Positions 24,985 to 33,506 of a stretch of 64,000 nucleotides of DNA are shown here, in pieces. Position 1 is the stretch's first letter, and the number at the start of each line of letters is the position of its first letter. Under the pieces are notes generated by a model. It worked only from the letters and a program-made list of their open reading frames with translations. It did no database searches and was not told the DNA's origin. Origin of the DNA: Candidatus Pristimantibacillus lignocellulolyticus. GTDB lineage: Bacteria > Bacillota > Bacilli > Paenibacillales > Paenibacillaceae. The stretch spans positions 1,308,501 through 1,372,500 of the forward strand of contig CP097899.1 of NCBI GenBank assembly GCA_023639215.1. Reading direction: 5' to 3'. The position numbers were made by a program, and so were the translations under genes.

Positions 24985-25800
24985 ATGACTTTTCCTGTCT
25001 GGATTAATCTCGGATTCATTACACTACATCCACACACAGTATTTGAAGCACTTGCCTATTTTTTAAGCTTCCGGCTATATTTGTACACACGAACAAAGGG
25101 CGCTCTTCGCATTGATCAAGGTATCTGGATTATTGTTGGAGCTATTATTGGTGCAGCTATTGGCTCTAAAGTACTGTACTGGTTCGAAGACCCTCAACAA
25201 TTAATACAGCGTTGGAATGATTATGTATATATTATGGGTGGAAAGACCATTGTAGGAGGATTACTTGGTGGACTTATCGGCGTTGAATTAATGAAGAAAA
25301 AGTTAGGTATCACAAGTTCTACCGGTGACGATATGACGCTCCCTCTCATTATGGGAATTGCGATTGGTCGTATTGGTTGTTTCTTAACTGGTCTTGATGA
25401 CCATACGTACGGAACTCCAACCACATGGATTACTGCTATCGACTTTGGGGATGGTATTCGCCGTCACCCTACTCAATTGTATGAACTGTTTTTCTTACTT
25501 CTACTCGCAACGCTACTACTATGTTACAAATATCAATTACGTAAGCGTCACTCTCTTGCCATTACTTCCCCTATGATTCTACCTAACGGCGCTATCTTCC
25601 AACTATTTATGACCTGTTATCTTACTTTTCGCTTTACAATTGATTTCATTAAACCAACACCTCATCCTTACTTCGGACTTAATAATATTCAGCTCGCTTG
25701 TTTACTAGGATTAATATACTATGGATCACTATTGTATCAATGGATTGGAAAACCACATCATAATTATACGGAGGAATCTAATTATGCCAACCAAAAATAG
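24985..25800 (+). CDS. Lgt-like membrane protein (divergent prolipoprotein diacylglyceryl transferase family)
   Basis: 271 residues, about seven membrane helices, with Lgt landmarks: GGKTIVGGLLGGLIG, GIAIGRIGCFLTG, DHTYGTPTTW and RRHPTQLYEL. Compared with true Lgt, the catalytic His of the HGG motif is Val here (TIVGG), and the Asn of the GRxGN signature is Cys (GRIGC). It is therefore probably not the housekeeping Lgt but a paralogue with altered chemistry. GGAGG precedes the ATG. It overlaps by 17 bp a radical SAM gene of the Tes type, so both likely act on the same membrane lipid. The reaction is unknown. Confidence 0.82.
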   Translation: MTFPVWINLGFITLHPHTVFEALAYFLSFRLYLYTRTKGALRIDQGIWIIVGAIIGAAIGSKVLYWFEDPQQLIQRWNDYVYIMGGKTIVGGLLGGLIGVELMKKKLGITSSTGDDMTLPLIMGIAIGRIGCFLTGLDDHTYGTPTTWITAIDFGDGIRRHPTQLYELFFLLLLATLLLCYKYQLRKRHSLAITSPMILPNGAIFQLFMTCYLTFRFTIDFIKPTPHPYFGLNNIQLACLLGLIYYGSLLYQWIGKPHHNYTEESNYANQK

Positions 25801-27205
25801 ACCCTATATTTTCTATGAGTTAACAAATAGCATATGCTCCAAGTGTCTACGTAAAGTAGAAGCAAAAGTCATAATAGAAGACGACCAAGTATTTTTACTT
25901 AAATATTGTGGGCATCATGGGCGGGAAAAAGTATTAATTTCGACCGATGTTGAATATTACAAGAAGTGTAGAGAGTTTCTAAAGCCTGCAGAAATGCCTC
26001 AACATTGGAATACGCCCATTCGCTACGGCTGTCCGTATGATTGCGGATTATGTCCAGACCATGAGCAACATAGCTGTCTAACTTTGCTCGAAATAACAGA
26101 GCGATGTAATCTACAATGTCCAATATGTTATGCAGAGTCTTCTCCCCATCACGGATCATTTCGCTCATTAGAACAAATTGAGAAAATGCTTGATGCGATC
26201 GTTCGTAATGAGGAAGAACCAGATATTGTGCAAATTAGCGGTGGTGAACCAACGATCCATCCACAGTTTTTCGAAATTCTTGATCTCGTCAAAAGTAAAC
26301 CTATTAAACATATTATGGTCAATACGAATGGATTAAAAATTGCTCAAGATCGTAAGTTTGCTGCGAGATTAGCATCTTATATGCCCGGCTTTGAAATATA
26401 TTTGCAATTTGATAGCTTCGAAGAAGCTACACTACGTGAATTACGAGGTGTAGATCTACGTGAGGTTCGTCGTAAAGCATTAGACAACCTCAATGAATAC
26501 AACGTCTCAACGACATTAGTCGTTACACTGAAAAAAGGTCTAAATGATCATGAGATCGGTGATATTATTCAATTCGGATTGAAACAACGTGCTGTCCGAG
26601 GCGTCACTTTCCAACCTATTCAAGCTGCTGGAAGACTAGAGGAATATGATCCCTCTAAGGAGCGACTGACTCTTAGTGAAGTACGTCAAGGGATTATCGA
26701 TCAATCTGGCGTTTTTCTACCTGAAGATATCATTCCAGTACCTTGTCATCCAGATTGTTTAGCTATGGGCTATGCATTGAAGTTAGGAGATGAAGTTATC
26801 CCGCTAACCGGCATGATGGACCCCGCTATTTTATTAGAAGGTGGTAGAAATACGATCGTCTTTGAGCAAGATGCTGATCTAAAATCTAAAATTTTTGATC
26901 TATTCTCAACAGCTCATTCACCAACTTCATCGGCACTTTCACTCAAAAATCTATTATGCTGCTTACCGATGGTATCGGTTCCTCAAGATATTAATTATGA
27001 TAATGTATTTCGTGTCATTATAATGCAATTTTTAGACCCTTATAACTTCGATGTTCGTTCTGTCAAAAAATCATGTGTACATATTGTTCATCCAGATGGT
27101 CGTATTATCCCATTCGATACGTATAATATGTTCTATCGTGGTGACAAAGAGCAAAAACTAATTGAGCTACAACGTGAATTTGAACTAAGGTCAAGAGGTG
27201 ATTAG
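25784..27205 (+). CDS. Radical SAM protein of the Tes/MJ0619-like (lipid cross-linking) type
   Basis: 473 residues. Order: a rubredoxin-like knuckle (Cys18-Cys21 and Cys42), an extra Cys cluster GCPYDCGLCPDH (Cys83, 87, 90) plus Cys98, the radical SAM motif CNLQCPIC (Cys108, 112, 115), ISGGEP at about 151-156, later PVPCHPDC and a C-terminal IIPFDTYNMFYR. This architecture matches the archaeal tetraether synthase Tes and bacterial relatives that join two lipid tails through sp3 carbon-carbon bonds. ATG at 25784 follows GGAGG. Its neighbours are an Lgt-like membrane protein and a small membrane protein. The lipid role is inferred from family resemblance. Confidence 0.85.
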   Translation: MPTKNRPYIFYELTNSICSKCLRKVEAKVIIEDDQVFLLKYCGHHGREKVLISTDVEYYKKCREFLKPAEMPQHWNTPIRYGCPYDCGLCPDHEQHSCLTLLEITERCNLQCPICYAESSPHHGSFRSLEQIEKMLDAIVRNEEEPDIVQISGGEPTIHPQFFEILDLVKSKPIKHIMVNTNGLKIAQDRKFAARLASYMPGFEIYLQFDSFEEATLRELRGVDLREVRRKALDNLNEYNVSTTLVVTLKKGLNDHEIGDIIQFGLKQRAVRGVTFQPIQAAGRLEEYDPSKERLTLSEVRQGIIDQSGVFLPEDIIPVPCHPDCLAMGYALKLGDEVIPLTGMMDPAILLEGGRNTIVFEQDADLKSKIFDLFSTAHSPTSSALSLKNLLCCLPMVSVPQDINYDNVFRVIIMQFLDPYNFDVRSVKKSCVHIVHPDGRIIPFDTYNMFYRGDKEQKLIELQREFELRSRGD

Positions 27206-27206
27206 T

Positions 27207-27566
27207 GTGGATGATGAGGAGAAGACTGTTAAAGAAAATGAACCTTTGCAAGACTCAGAGCAAGAGATAGGGCATGACTCAAAACAACATACAACACAAC
27301 CTACTATTCCTTCAAAAAAATCATCGTACAATCTCAAACATGTGTGGCTAGGCATTGGTATGCTAGCTTTACTTCATCCCATAATATTTCTTTTTGAAGG
27401 ATGGATTTTCGCCATTGGTATTCTACAAGTCGTTTATTTAATTCCAGCTACGCTCATTTTCAAGAAATACCCTGGCATTGTTCAAGGCTTAATAATTGGA
27501 GGCGGCATTACTTTCTTATTAAACGCAGCTTGCTTTGGACTGGTCATCAGTGGTGTTCTATATTAA
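27207..27566 (+). CDS. Small membrane protein, third gene of the Lgt-like/Tes-like operon
   Basis: 119 residues: a charged, disordered N-terminal half (about 1-45, rich in Glu, Asp, Lys, Thr, Gln), then two or three membrane helices (about 50-66, 69-85 and 95-116). The GTG start at 27207 has AGAGG at 8-base spacing and lies one base after the radical SAM stop. I do not recognise a family. Its position suggests an accessory or scaffold for the two upstream proteins. Confidence 0.7.
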   Translation: MDDEEKTVKENEPLQDSEQEIGHDSKQHTTQPTIPSKKSSYNLKHVWLGIGMLALLHPIIFLFEGWIFAIGILQVVYLIPATLIFKKYPGIVQGLIIGGGITFLLNAACFGLVISGVLY

Positions 27567-27580
27567 CAGTTGAATGAAAG

Positions 27581-27632
27581 AAGGCTATCCATAGCTTGAT
27601 CAATAACGATCATACTAAGGATAGCCTTTTGC
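27581..27632 (+). terminator. Terminator after the Lgt-like/Tes-like operon
   Basis: AAGGCTATCC pairs with GGATAGCCTT around a loop with its own small inverted repeat (TTGATC/GATCAT); TTTTG follows. Confidence 0.85.
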
Positions 27633-27689
27633 TGTATTATTGTAACTGTAATATTAGCTTTACCTCACAGTAATGACTAGTCCACCGTC

Positions 27690-28031
27690 TTATACTTTTT
27701 TCACAAACTCGGACTTCAACTTCATTGCTCCAAAACCATCGATTTTACAATCTATATTATGATCACCATCGACCAATCGAATGTTTTTCACTTTTGTACC
27801 AATTTTCAATACGGAAGAACTTCCTTTAACTTTAAGATCTTTAATGATCGTAACACTGTCACCATCATTCAAAATATTTCCGTTCCCATCTTTTACAACT
27901 TCGGCACCCAACGTATTGTCGCTCTCCGATTCCAACGTCCATTCATGAGCACATTCTGGACAGATCAGCATGCTTCCGTCCTCGTATGTGTACTCAGAAT
28001 TACATTTAGGGCAGTTTGGCAAACTAGACAT
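27690..28031 (-). CDS. phnA: YjdM/PhnA zinc-ribbon protein
   Basis: 113 residues with an N-terminal zinc ribbon (CPKCNSEYTYEDG ... CPECAHEW) and a C-terminal beta domain (DGDSVTIIKDLKVKGSSSVL, GFGAMKLKSEFVKKV). This is the family formerly called alkylphosphonate uptake protein PhnA; its function is not established and it is not required for C-P lyase. ATG at 28031 is the conserved start; another ATG seven codons upstream is possible. Confidence 0.9.
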   Translation of the reverse strand: MSSLPNCPKCNSEYTYEDGSMLICPECAHEWTLESESDNTLGAEVVKDGNGNILNDGDSVTIIKDLKVKGSSSVLKIGTKVKNIRLVDGDHNIDCKIDGFGAMKLKSEFVKKV

Positions 28032-28111
28032 ATTGTTATATTCTCCATTCATTAATGTTCTTCTCTACTCTTTCGTCATGAGTGGGAATAATTCCTGTCC
28101 ACAGTTGTGAA

Positions 28112-29587
28112 CTATGTTCCACAAAATGTTCGGTACGGCCCGCATTCCTCTTCCGGTAAAGCAGCATACACCGCTTGCTTAGCAGAATGTTCGTATGGAT
28201 TAGATAGCGCCTCTAGTAACGTAGTCATGACGGTATAATCGCTATGTTTAACTGCAGCTTCTAATGCTTCTTCCACTCGATGATTACGAGCAATAATTGC
28301 AGGATTATGATGACGCATCAACTGTTGCGCATCTTCTGGAATTTGTGACTGACGCTTAAGTCGCTCCTGCCAATTCGTATACCATTGTTGGAACTCTTCT
28401 TTATCCACTAGAACGGTATCTTCTAGCTTGTTGAAGGTTAACGCAATAAATGTATTCGTATAATCCGCTTCGTATTTATGCATCAATCCAAGTAAATCTT
28501 TTATTAACGACTCATCTTGTTCCTCTTCGTTATATAATCCAAGCTTTGCTCTCATTCCTGCCAGCCAACGATCATAATATTCCGTTGCATAATGAGATAA
28601 CGCAGTTTGTGCTAATTCGACCGCTTCAGCATGATTGTCATGAAGTAGTGGCAACAGTGTTTCAGCAAATCGCGAAAGATTCCAACTACCTATATACGGT
28701 TGATTGCCGTAAGCATAACGTCCTTCTCGGTCAATGGAGCTGAATACTGTGGCAGGATCATAATTATCCATAAATGCACATGGACCATAATCAATTGTTT
28801 CGCCGCTTATTGCCATATTATCTGTATTCATCACACCATGAATAAAACCTACAAGTTGCCACTGGGCAATAAGATGTGCTTGACGCTTAATGACTTCTTC
28901 TAGCAAGTGTAGATATCGGTTATCATCTGTTGCAATATATGAATAATGACGTTTTATCGTGTAGTCCGCCAACTGTTTAAGTTCTTCGTCATTGCCCCAT
29001 TGTGATACATATTCAAATGTTCCTACTCTCAAATGACTTGCAGCGATCCGGGCAAGTACTGCACCTGGTAAGTTCGTTTCCCGAACGACACTTTCTCCCG
29101 TTGCCACAACTGCTAAGCTACGAGTAGTAGCAATACCTAATCCATGCATTGCTTCACTAATAATATACTCACGTAGCATTGGTCCGAGAGCTGCTCTACC
29201 ATCACCTCGTCTAGAATATGGTGTTGGTCCAGAACCTTTGAGCTGAATATCAACTCGCTCACCTAGAGGGGTGATTTGCTCGCTTAGCAATATCGCTCTA
29301 CCATCACCTAACCTATTGAAATGACCGAATTGGTGTCCGGCATATGCTTGAGCTAGAGGTATTGCATCATCTGGAATGATATTTCCAGCTAACGTAGCTA
29401 CACCTTTATCACTTACGAGCGCTTTTTCATCTAATCCCAACGCATTGGCTAAAGGTCCATTCATTATTATTAGCTTTGGTGAGCTTACTGGCGTTGGATT
29501 AATAATTGTATAAAGCGATTGGGGCAATTCAACATAACTATTATCGAAATTCCAACCTGCATCTACGATTTCATCGTTATTAGTCAT
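28112..29587 (-). CDS. selO: SelO/YdiU protein adenylyltransferase (AMPylator)
   Basis: 491 residues, the usual bacterial length. Family motifs: YAGHQFGHFNRLGDGRAILL, LKGSGPTPYSRRGDGRAALG, REYIISEAMHGLGIATTRSL and the active-site stretch HGVMNTDNMAISGETIDYGP. SelO is a pseudokinase-fold enzyme that transfers AMP to Ser/Thr/Tyr of target proteins, linked to oxidative stress. The eukaryotic selenocysteine is absent here, as expected for bacteria. AAAGGA precedes the ATG; monocistronic. Confidence 0.95.
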   Translation of the reverse strand: MTNNDEIVDAGWNFDNSYVELPQSLYTIINPTPVSSPKLIIMNGPLANALGLDEKALVSDKGVATLAGNIIPDDAIPLAQAYAGHQFGHFNRLGDGRAILLSEQITPLGERVDIQLKGSGPTPYSRRGDGRAALGPMLREYIISEAMHGLGIATTRSLAVVATGESVVRETNLPGAVLARIAASHLRVGTFEYVSQWGNDEELKQLADYTIKRHYSYIATDDNRYLHLLEEVIKRQAHLIAQWQLVGFIHGVMNTDNMAISGETIDYGPCAFMDNYDPATVFSSIDREGRYAYGNQPYIGSWNLSRFAETLLPLLHDNHAEAVELAQTALSHYATEYYDRWLAGMRAKLGLYNEEEQDESLIKDLLGLMHKYEADYTNTFIALTFNKLEDTVLVDKEEFQQWYTNWQERLKRQSQIPEDAQQLMRHHNPAIIARNHRVEEALEAAVKHSDYTVMTTLLEALSNPYEHSAKQAVYAALPEEECGPYRTFCGT

Positions 29588-29688
29588 TGTAAATTCCTTT
29601 CTATATATGTATATCTATAATTTTCTTCATAACATTAGGTTACACTCTCATCTCATTATTATACTCTATGTTGTTGCACATACAGAAA

Positions 29689-29725
29689 AGGTACTTTTGC
29701 TTTTCTCAAGCAAAGGTACCTCTCC
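29689..29725 (-). terminator. Terminator after the dCache-GGDEF gene
   Basis: AGGTAC and TTTTGCTT pair with AAGCAAA and GGTACCT around TTCTC; read on the minus strand the stem is followed by TTTTCTGT. Confidence 0.8.
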
Positions 29726-29734
29726 TTGCACATT

Positions 29735-31300
29735 CTATAATTCATTACCTTTAACGATACATTGATTTCTTCCATTATTTTTGGCTTCATAAAGACACTG
29801 ATCAGCCGCATCAAATAACTCTGAAAGATCGGTTGTCGTAGATGGATAGGAAGAGATTCCAGCAGATATCGTAATATAATCACCGCATGGACTCAATGTA
29901 CTTTCTATCGTCATTCTTAATCTTTCAGCAACTAGATAAGCTTCATCCTCATTCATATGTTGAAGGAGTAATACGAACTCCTCACCACCATAACGACAAC
30001 AAATATCTTCTTTCCTTGCTACTTCTTTCATTTTTTCCGCAAGAAATTTCAATACTTCATCGCCAACTGAATGTCCATATGTGTCATTCACTCGTTTAAA
30101 ATGATCAATATCCAAAATAACAACTGAGAAAGCTGTTCCGTTATTTGTCCATTTTTGAGTTTGTTCATCTAACGTTCTTCTATTCGTTAACTTTGTTAAT
30201 GGGTCTGTTTTGGATTGATGCGTAATAAAATCTACTTTCTCATGTAAGAATCCAAGACTATAAGTTAGAGCCTTTTTTAATTGAATCGCTTCATAATACC
30301 AAGCTCTTACTTTGCTTAAACTTTCAGTCTGATTTTTCTCTGTGCTAGATTCAATAAATCCAGCAAGTTTCTGCAACGGCTGAGCTATTAGCTGAGAGAT
30401 TAATGCAATAATGAATAATGATAACATTAGATAAGGTAACGATCTCATAATCATTTCTTCCATCATATCTTTCGTTGGAACTAACGCCGCTTCTGCTGGT
30501 CGCTGTGAGACAACTCCCCAGCCAACCGTCGGAACATAAGAATAACCCGCAAGCATATCGACATCTTGTGAATTTGTAACACGAGACGAGCCACTTTGTT
30601 TTTGCATTAATTGTTGAACCACTAGATTATCTGATACTACATCATTAATTCGATCTTGATCCTGATGATAAATAACATGACCATCTTTATCTACAACATA
30701 GACATATGATCCATCTTGATAATAGTGCTGCCCTAGTATTTGATAGAGTATATTTTCTTCTTTTAAGTATAGGCTGCCACCAACAAGACCTAAATAATTC
30801 TGATTTTCATCAAAAATCGGATGAGAAATGAAGATAATTAATCGACCGGTGAGAGATAGATATGGTTTTGAAACAATTGGTTTTTTCTCACGCAACGCTT
30901 CCTTTCCGCCCTCGGTATCCATAATCTTACCAATTAGATCGAGAGTTTGAGGTGAAGTCGCCTTAATCTCCCCATCTGCATTGGCAATAATAACGGAGTT
31001 AAATGTATCTGTCTGATGTTTAAGGCGTTCAGTCTCTTGAAGTAACTTATCGTTTGCATCTGGATTTTTCATATATAAGGCAATCTCTTGCGCGCTTAAT
31101 TCTAACGTTTGAAGCGTCATCTGAAAGAAGACATCTGTCGTATTTGCTAGTTTTTGCGCGTATACGCGATTAGTTTCTAATGTGTTATCTATTAGAGTAT
31201 TCTTACTCATCTTATAGCCAGATGAAGTACTGCTAAATAGTGTTAATATTACGGAAAGCAATGCTACTGACATTATTAATTGTTTTAAAGAAATCTTCAT
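29735..31300 (-). CDS. Membrane diguanylate cyclase with extracellular dCache sensor
   Basis: 521 residues: helix 1 (about 6-28), an extracellular dCache domain (about 35-275; LIGKIMDTEGGKEALREKKP, VSKPYLSLTGRLIIFISHPI, YLGLVGGSLYL), helix 2 (about 285-310), a linker, and a GGDEF domain (about 360-515) with RYGGEEF. RKED five residues before GGEEF is an intact inhibitory I-site. It should make c-di-GMP in response to a small extracellular ligand. ATG at 31300 has AGGAG at long (about 12 base) spacing; a TTG eleven codons earlier has none. The c-di-GMP-I riboswitch at about 47 kb is a possible downstream reader. Confidence 0.92.
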   Translation of the reverse strand: MKISLKQLIMSVALLSVILTLFSSTSSGYKMSKNTLIDNTLETNRVYAQKLANTTDVFFQMTLQTLELSAQEIALYMKNPDANDKLLQETERLKHQTDTFNSVIIANADGEIKATSPQTLDLIGKIMDTEGGKEALREKKPIVSKPYLSLTGRLIIFISHPIFDENQNYLGLVGGSLYLKEENILYQILGQHYYQDGSYVYVVDKDGHVIYHQDQDRINDVVSDNLVVQQLMQKQSGSSRVTNSQDVDMLAGYSYVPTVGWGVVSQRPAEAALVPTKDMMEEMIMRSLPYLMLSLFIIALISQLIAQPLQKLAGFIESSTEKNQTESLSKVRAWYYEAIQLKKALTYSLGFLHEKVDFITHQSKTDPLTKLTNRRTLDEQTQKWTNNGTAFSVVILDIDHFKRVNDTYGHSVGDEVLKFLAEKMKEVARKEDICCRYGGEEFVLLLQHMNEDEAYLVAERLRMTIESTLSPCGDYITISAGISSYPSTTTDLSELFDAADQCLYEAKNNGRNQCIVKGNEL

Positions 31301-31469
31301 GAATGTGATGGGTCTCCTTTTCAGTATCTCCAACCAAATATATCATATTTTTGTAATATTCATAGTTATATTTATTATAAAAAGTCGCACAAGAGCAGTA
31401 GCCCCCATACGACATTCTAACGACCATATACTTTTATTAAACTAGCTAAAACGTTACTTAAAACTTAAC

Positions 31470-32006
31470 TCAAGATTTATACTGACTTAATTTCCCCTCA
31501 TAAATTAACGCTAACCGTTCACTTTTCCGAAAATCATCTGGTGTAACCAATGCCGGTAACTTATCCCATAACTTAATACCTGAACGCTCTAATATTTCTG
31601 CTACAAACTGGGAACAAAAATAAGAGTTACTAAATTCAACCGGTTCTTTTAGTGCGATCCCGATCACACCTAATATATTGTAGAGATATTTTCGATGACT
31701 ACGAATAAAAATATGCAGAACTCGCTTCATCTTTTCAATCTCTCGATTAGTTACATGAAGTTCGTAAATTACACATGTCGTATTAGGATATTTGCTAAAA
31801 GTTCCATTTTTAAGATCTTCCTTAACAAATCCACCATTGAGAGGATTACTAGGATGCTTTCTCCCAAAGCTATAGAGTTCAGATAGTTCTCGGTCAAATG
31901 AAATAGAGGCATGGTTATAAGGAGCCTTCGTATAGCCTTGAATAACCTTCGTAAACAACGTTCCTGTATTCGTAAGTAAAATATAAATTGCTCGATTATC
32001 TGACAT
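31470..32006 (-). CDS. YiiX/NlpC-P60-like cysteine hydrolase of permuted papain fold
   Basis: 178 residues, no signal peptide. The likely catalytic His lies in YTKAPYNHASISFD and the likely catalytic Cys in NSYFCSQFVAEILERSG, in His-then-Cys order as in permuted NlpC/P60 and YiiX-type (C92) enzymes. Such proteins cleave amide or ester bonds in lipids or peptides. A helix of hydrophobic character near ILGVIGIALK may touch the membrane. AAGGGG precedes the ATG. Substrate unknown. Confidence 0.7.
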   Translation of the reverse strand: MSDNRAIYILLTNTGTLFTKVIQGYTKAPYNHASISFDRELSELYSFGRKHPSNPLNGGFVKEDLKNGTFSKYPNTTCVIYELHVTNREIEKMKRVLHIFIRSHRKYLYNILGVIGIALKEPVEFSNSYFCSQFVAEILERSGIKLWDKLPALVTPDDFRKSERLALIYEGKLSQYKS

Positions 32007-32102
32007 CTATTAAATACCCCTTAACAAGAATGTATATTTACTTCATAATAACATATGATCCCTTTTATGGAATCGTATCTCTTACTAAGTTGGTGATTAG
32101 CA

Positions 32103-33017
32103 CTGAATAACTCGCTATGGAAACTAGAATTAATTATAGCAGCCGTCGCAACAATTCAATTACTATATGTTGTAATACGTAAAGTACAACCGATTAAAGA
32201 CTACGAAAATATTGGATCCCGCATCAAAATGTGGTGGGGGATGCTTATCATTTTTGGTTTGGCTACTCTATTCAATCCGATAGTATCCCTCATTTCATTG
32301 ATGGGACTTAGCTTCTTTGCACTGAAGGAATATTTCTCTATGATCAAATCAAACAAAGCAGACAGAAGATTATATCTTTGGGCGTACTTATCTATTCCGT
32401 TGCAATTCTATTGGATCTTTATTGAATGGTATGGAATGTTTATTATCTTTATCCCTATTTATGTATTCTTATTATTACCTATCCCTCGATTAATTAATAA
32501 AGGTACTGTCGGATTTCTCCGTAGTATTAGTGCGGTTCAATGGGGACTTATGCTAATGGTATTCGGTCTAAGCCACCTAGCTTATTTCCAATTTGCAACG
32601 CCACAATATGGGGCTGGGCTTGTGTTGTTTCTTGTTATCTTGACACAACTTAATGATGTCGTTCATAACCTTGTATCGATATATTACACCAAAGGAAAAG
32701 TTGTTCCTACAGCTAATCCTAATCTAACTTGGGCTGGTTTCTTATGTGGATTTGTGGCAACAACTGTTGTATCATTTCTTATCTATCCATACCTAACACC
32801 ACTAGACCTGACATTTGGCATTTTGTCTGGGATGTTAATTAGCTTAAGTGGATTCTTAGGCAGTCTAACTGTTTCTGTGCTTAAGAGAGATTTATTACTT
32901 GGCGATGACAACAAAATCGAGGCGTTGAAAAAGAGTCACTTAAGTAGAATTGATAGCTTAACGTATACTTCACCTGTATTATTCCATGTCATTCGTTATT
33001 TCTTTGATTTCATGTAA
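32103..33017 (+). CDS. CdsA-like phosphatidate cytidylyltransferase, non-standard start
   Basis: About 304 residues, seven to eight membrane helices. The C-terminal signature SVLKRDLLLGD and RIDSLTYTSPVLFHV matches CdsA (SxxKRD ... RIDS), so it should make CDP-diacylglycerol or a related activated lipid. The first in-frame ATG is at 32229, but the 42 codons before it are clearly coding (a membrane helix, ELIIAAVATIQLLYVVIR, then KVQPIKDYENIG). No ATG, GTG or TTG exists between that region and an in-frame TGA at 32094; a CTG at 32103 follows GGTGAT at 5-base spacing. Either CTG is the start, or an ATG at 32067 reads into a premature TGA. Confidence 0.78.
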   Translation: MNNSLWKLELIIAAVATIQLLYVVIRKVQPIKDYENIGSRIKMWWGMLIIFGLATLFNPIVSLISLMGLSFFALKEYFSMIKSNKADRRLYLWAYLSIPLQFYWIFIEWYGMFIIFIPIYVFLLLPIPRLINKGTVGFLRSISAVQWGLMLMVFGLSHLAYFQFATPQYGAGLVLFLVILTQLNDVVHNLVSIYYTKGKVVPTANPNLTWAGFLCGFVATTVVSFLIYPYLTPLDLTFGILSGMLISLSGFLGSLTVSVLKRDLLLGDDNKIEALKKSHLSRIDSLTYTSPVLFHVIRYFFDFM

Positions 33018-33096
33018 AATCTTGATATGTACAATAAATTCAATGTTTTGTACAACTTATACAACTGAATGTTGTTTTATCTACTCTTATAATATT

Positions 33097-33143
33097 GGTC
33101 AACCGAAGTAACTTACTTTATTAAGTTGCTTTGGTTGACCTTT
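33097..33143 (+). terminator. Terminator after the CdsA-like gene
   Basis: GGTCAACC and GAAGTAACTTA pair with TAAGTTGCTTT and GGTTGACC; TTT follows. Confidence 0.8.
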
Positions 33144-33159
33144 GTTGTGACTATTTTAT

Positions 33160-33357
33160 TTAATCATTTACAATATGTTGAACACGACCTACTCGGCCAT
33201 CCTCTAATCTAACTTTAATACCATGTGGGTGTTGCGGTGAATTCGTAAGCAAATCTTTCACTATCCCACGTGATGTCTTTCCTGTGCGTTGGTCCTGCTT
33301 TAATACGATATCTACTTCAAGACCAGGCTTAATATTGCTTCTTAATTTCCCATCCAT
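33160..33357 (-). CDS. ywbE: YwbE family protein
   Basis: 65 residues, near-complete match to the YwbE pattern: LKQDQRTGKTSRGIVKDLLT, NSPQHPHGIKVRLEDGRVGR. ATG at 33357 has GGAG at about 12-base spacing; an ATG four codons earlier is directly on the GGAG and unlikely. A small conserved Bacillota protein of unknown function, predicted SH3-like/beta. Confidence 0.92.
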   Translation of the reverse strand: MDGKLRSNIKPGLEVDIVLKQDQRTGKTSRGIVKDLLTNSPQHPHGIKVRLEDGRVGRVQHIVND

Positions 33358-33439
33358 ATTCTGTTTCATCTCCAGCTTTATATTATCAGCAATGCTTATC
33401 GTAACATAACTTATACTAACGTTCTATCAGAGTAAAATC

Positions 33440-33486
33440 AAAAGGGGATCTCTACTCGAATATATCTGAGTAGAGATCCTCTTTTA
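33440..33486 (-). terminator. Terminator after the aldo/keto reductase gene
   Basis: AAAGGGGATCTCTACTC pairs with GAGTAGAGATCCTCTTT (one G-T pair) around a 10-base loop; the minus-strand product ends TTTTGATTTT. Confidence 0.88.
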
Positions 33487-33506
33487 AGCTTACTTATTAC
33501 TTAACA

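Noticed and set aside
33018..33096. Possible small gene between the CdsA-like gene and ywbE
   Set aside because: No open frame of useful length with a ribosome binding site.
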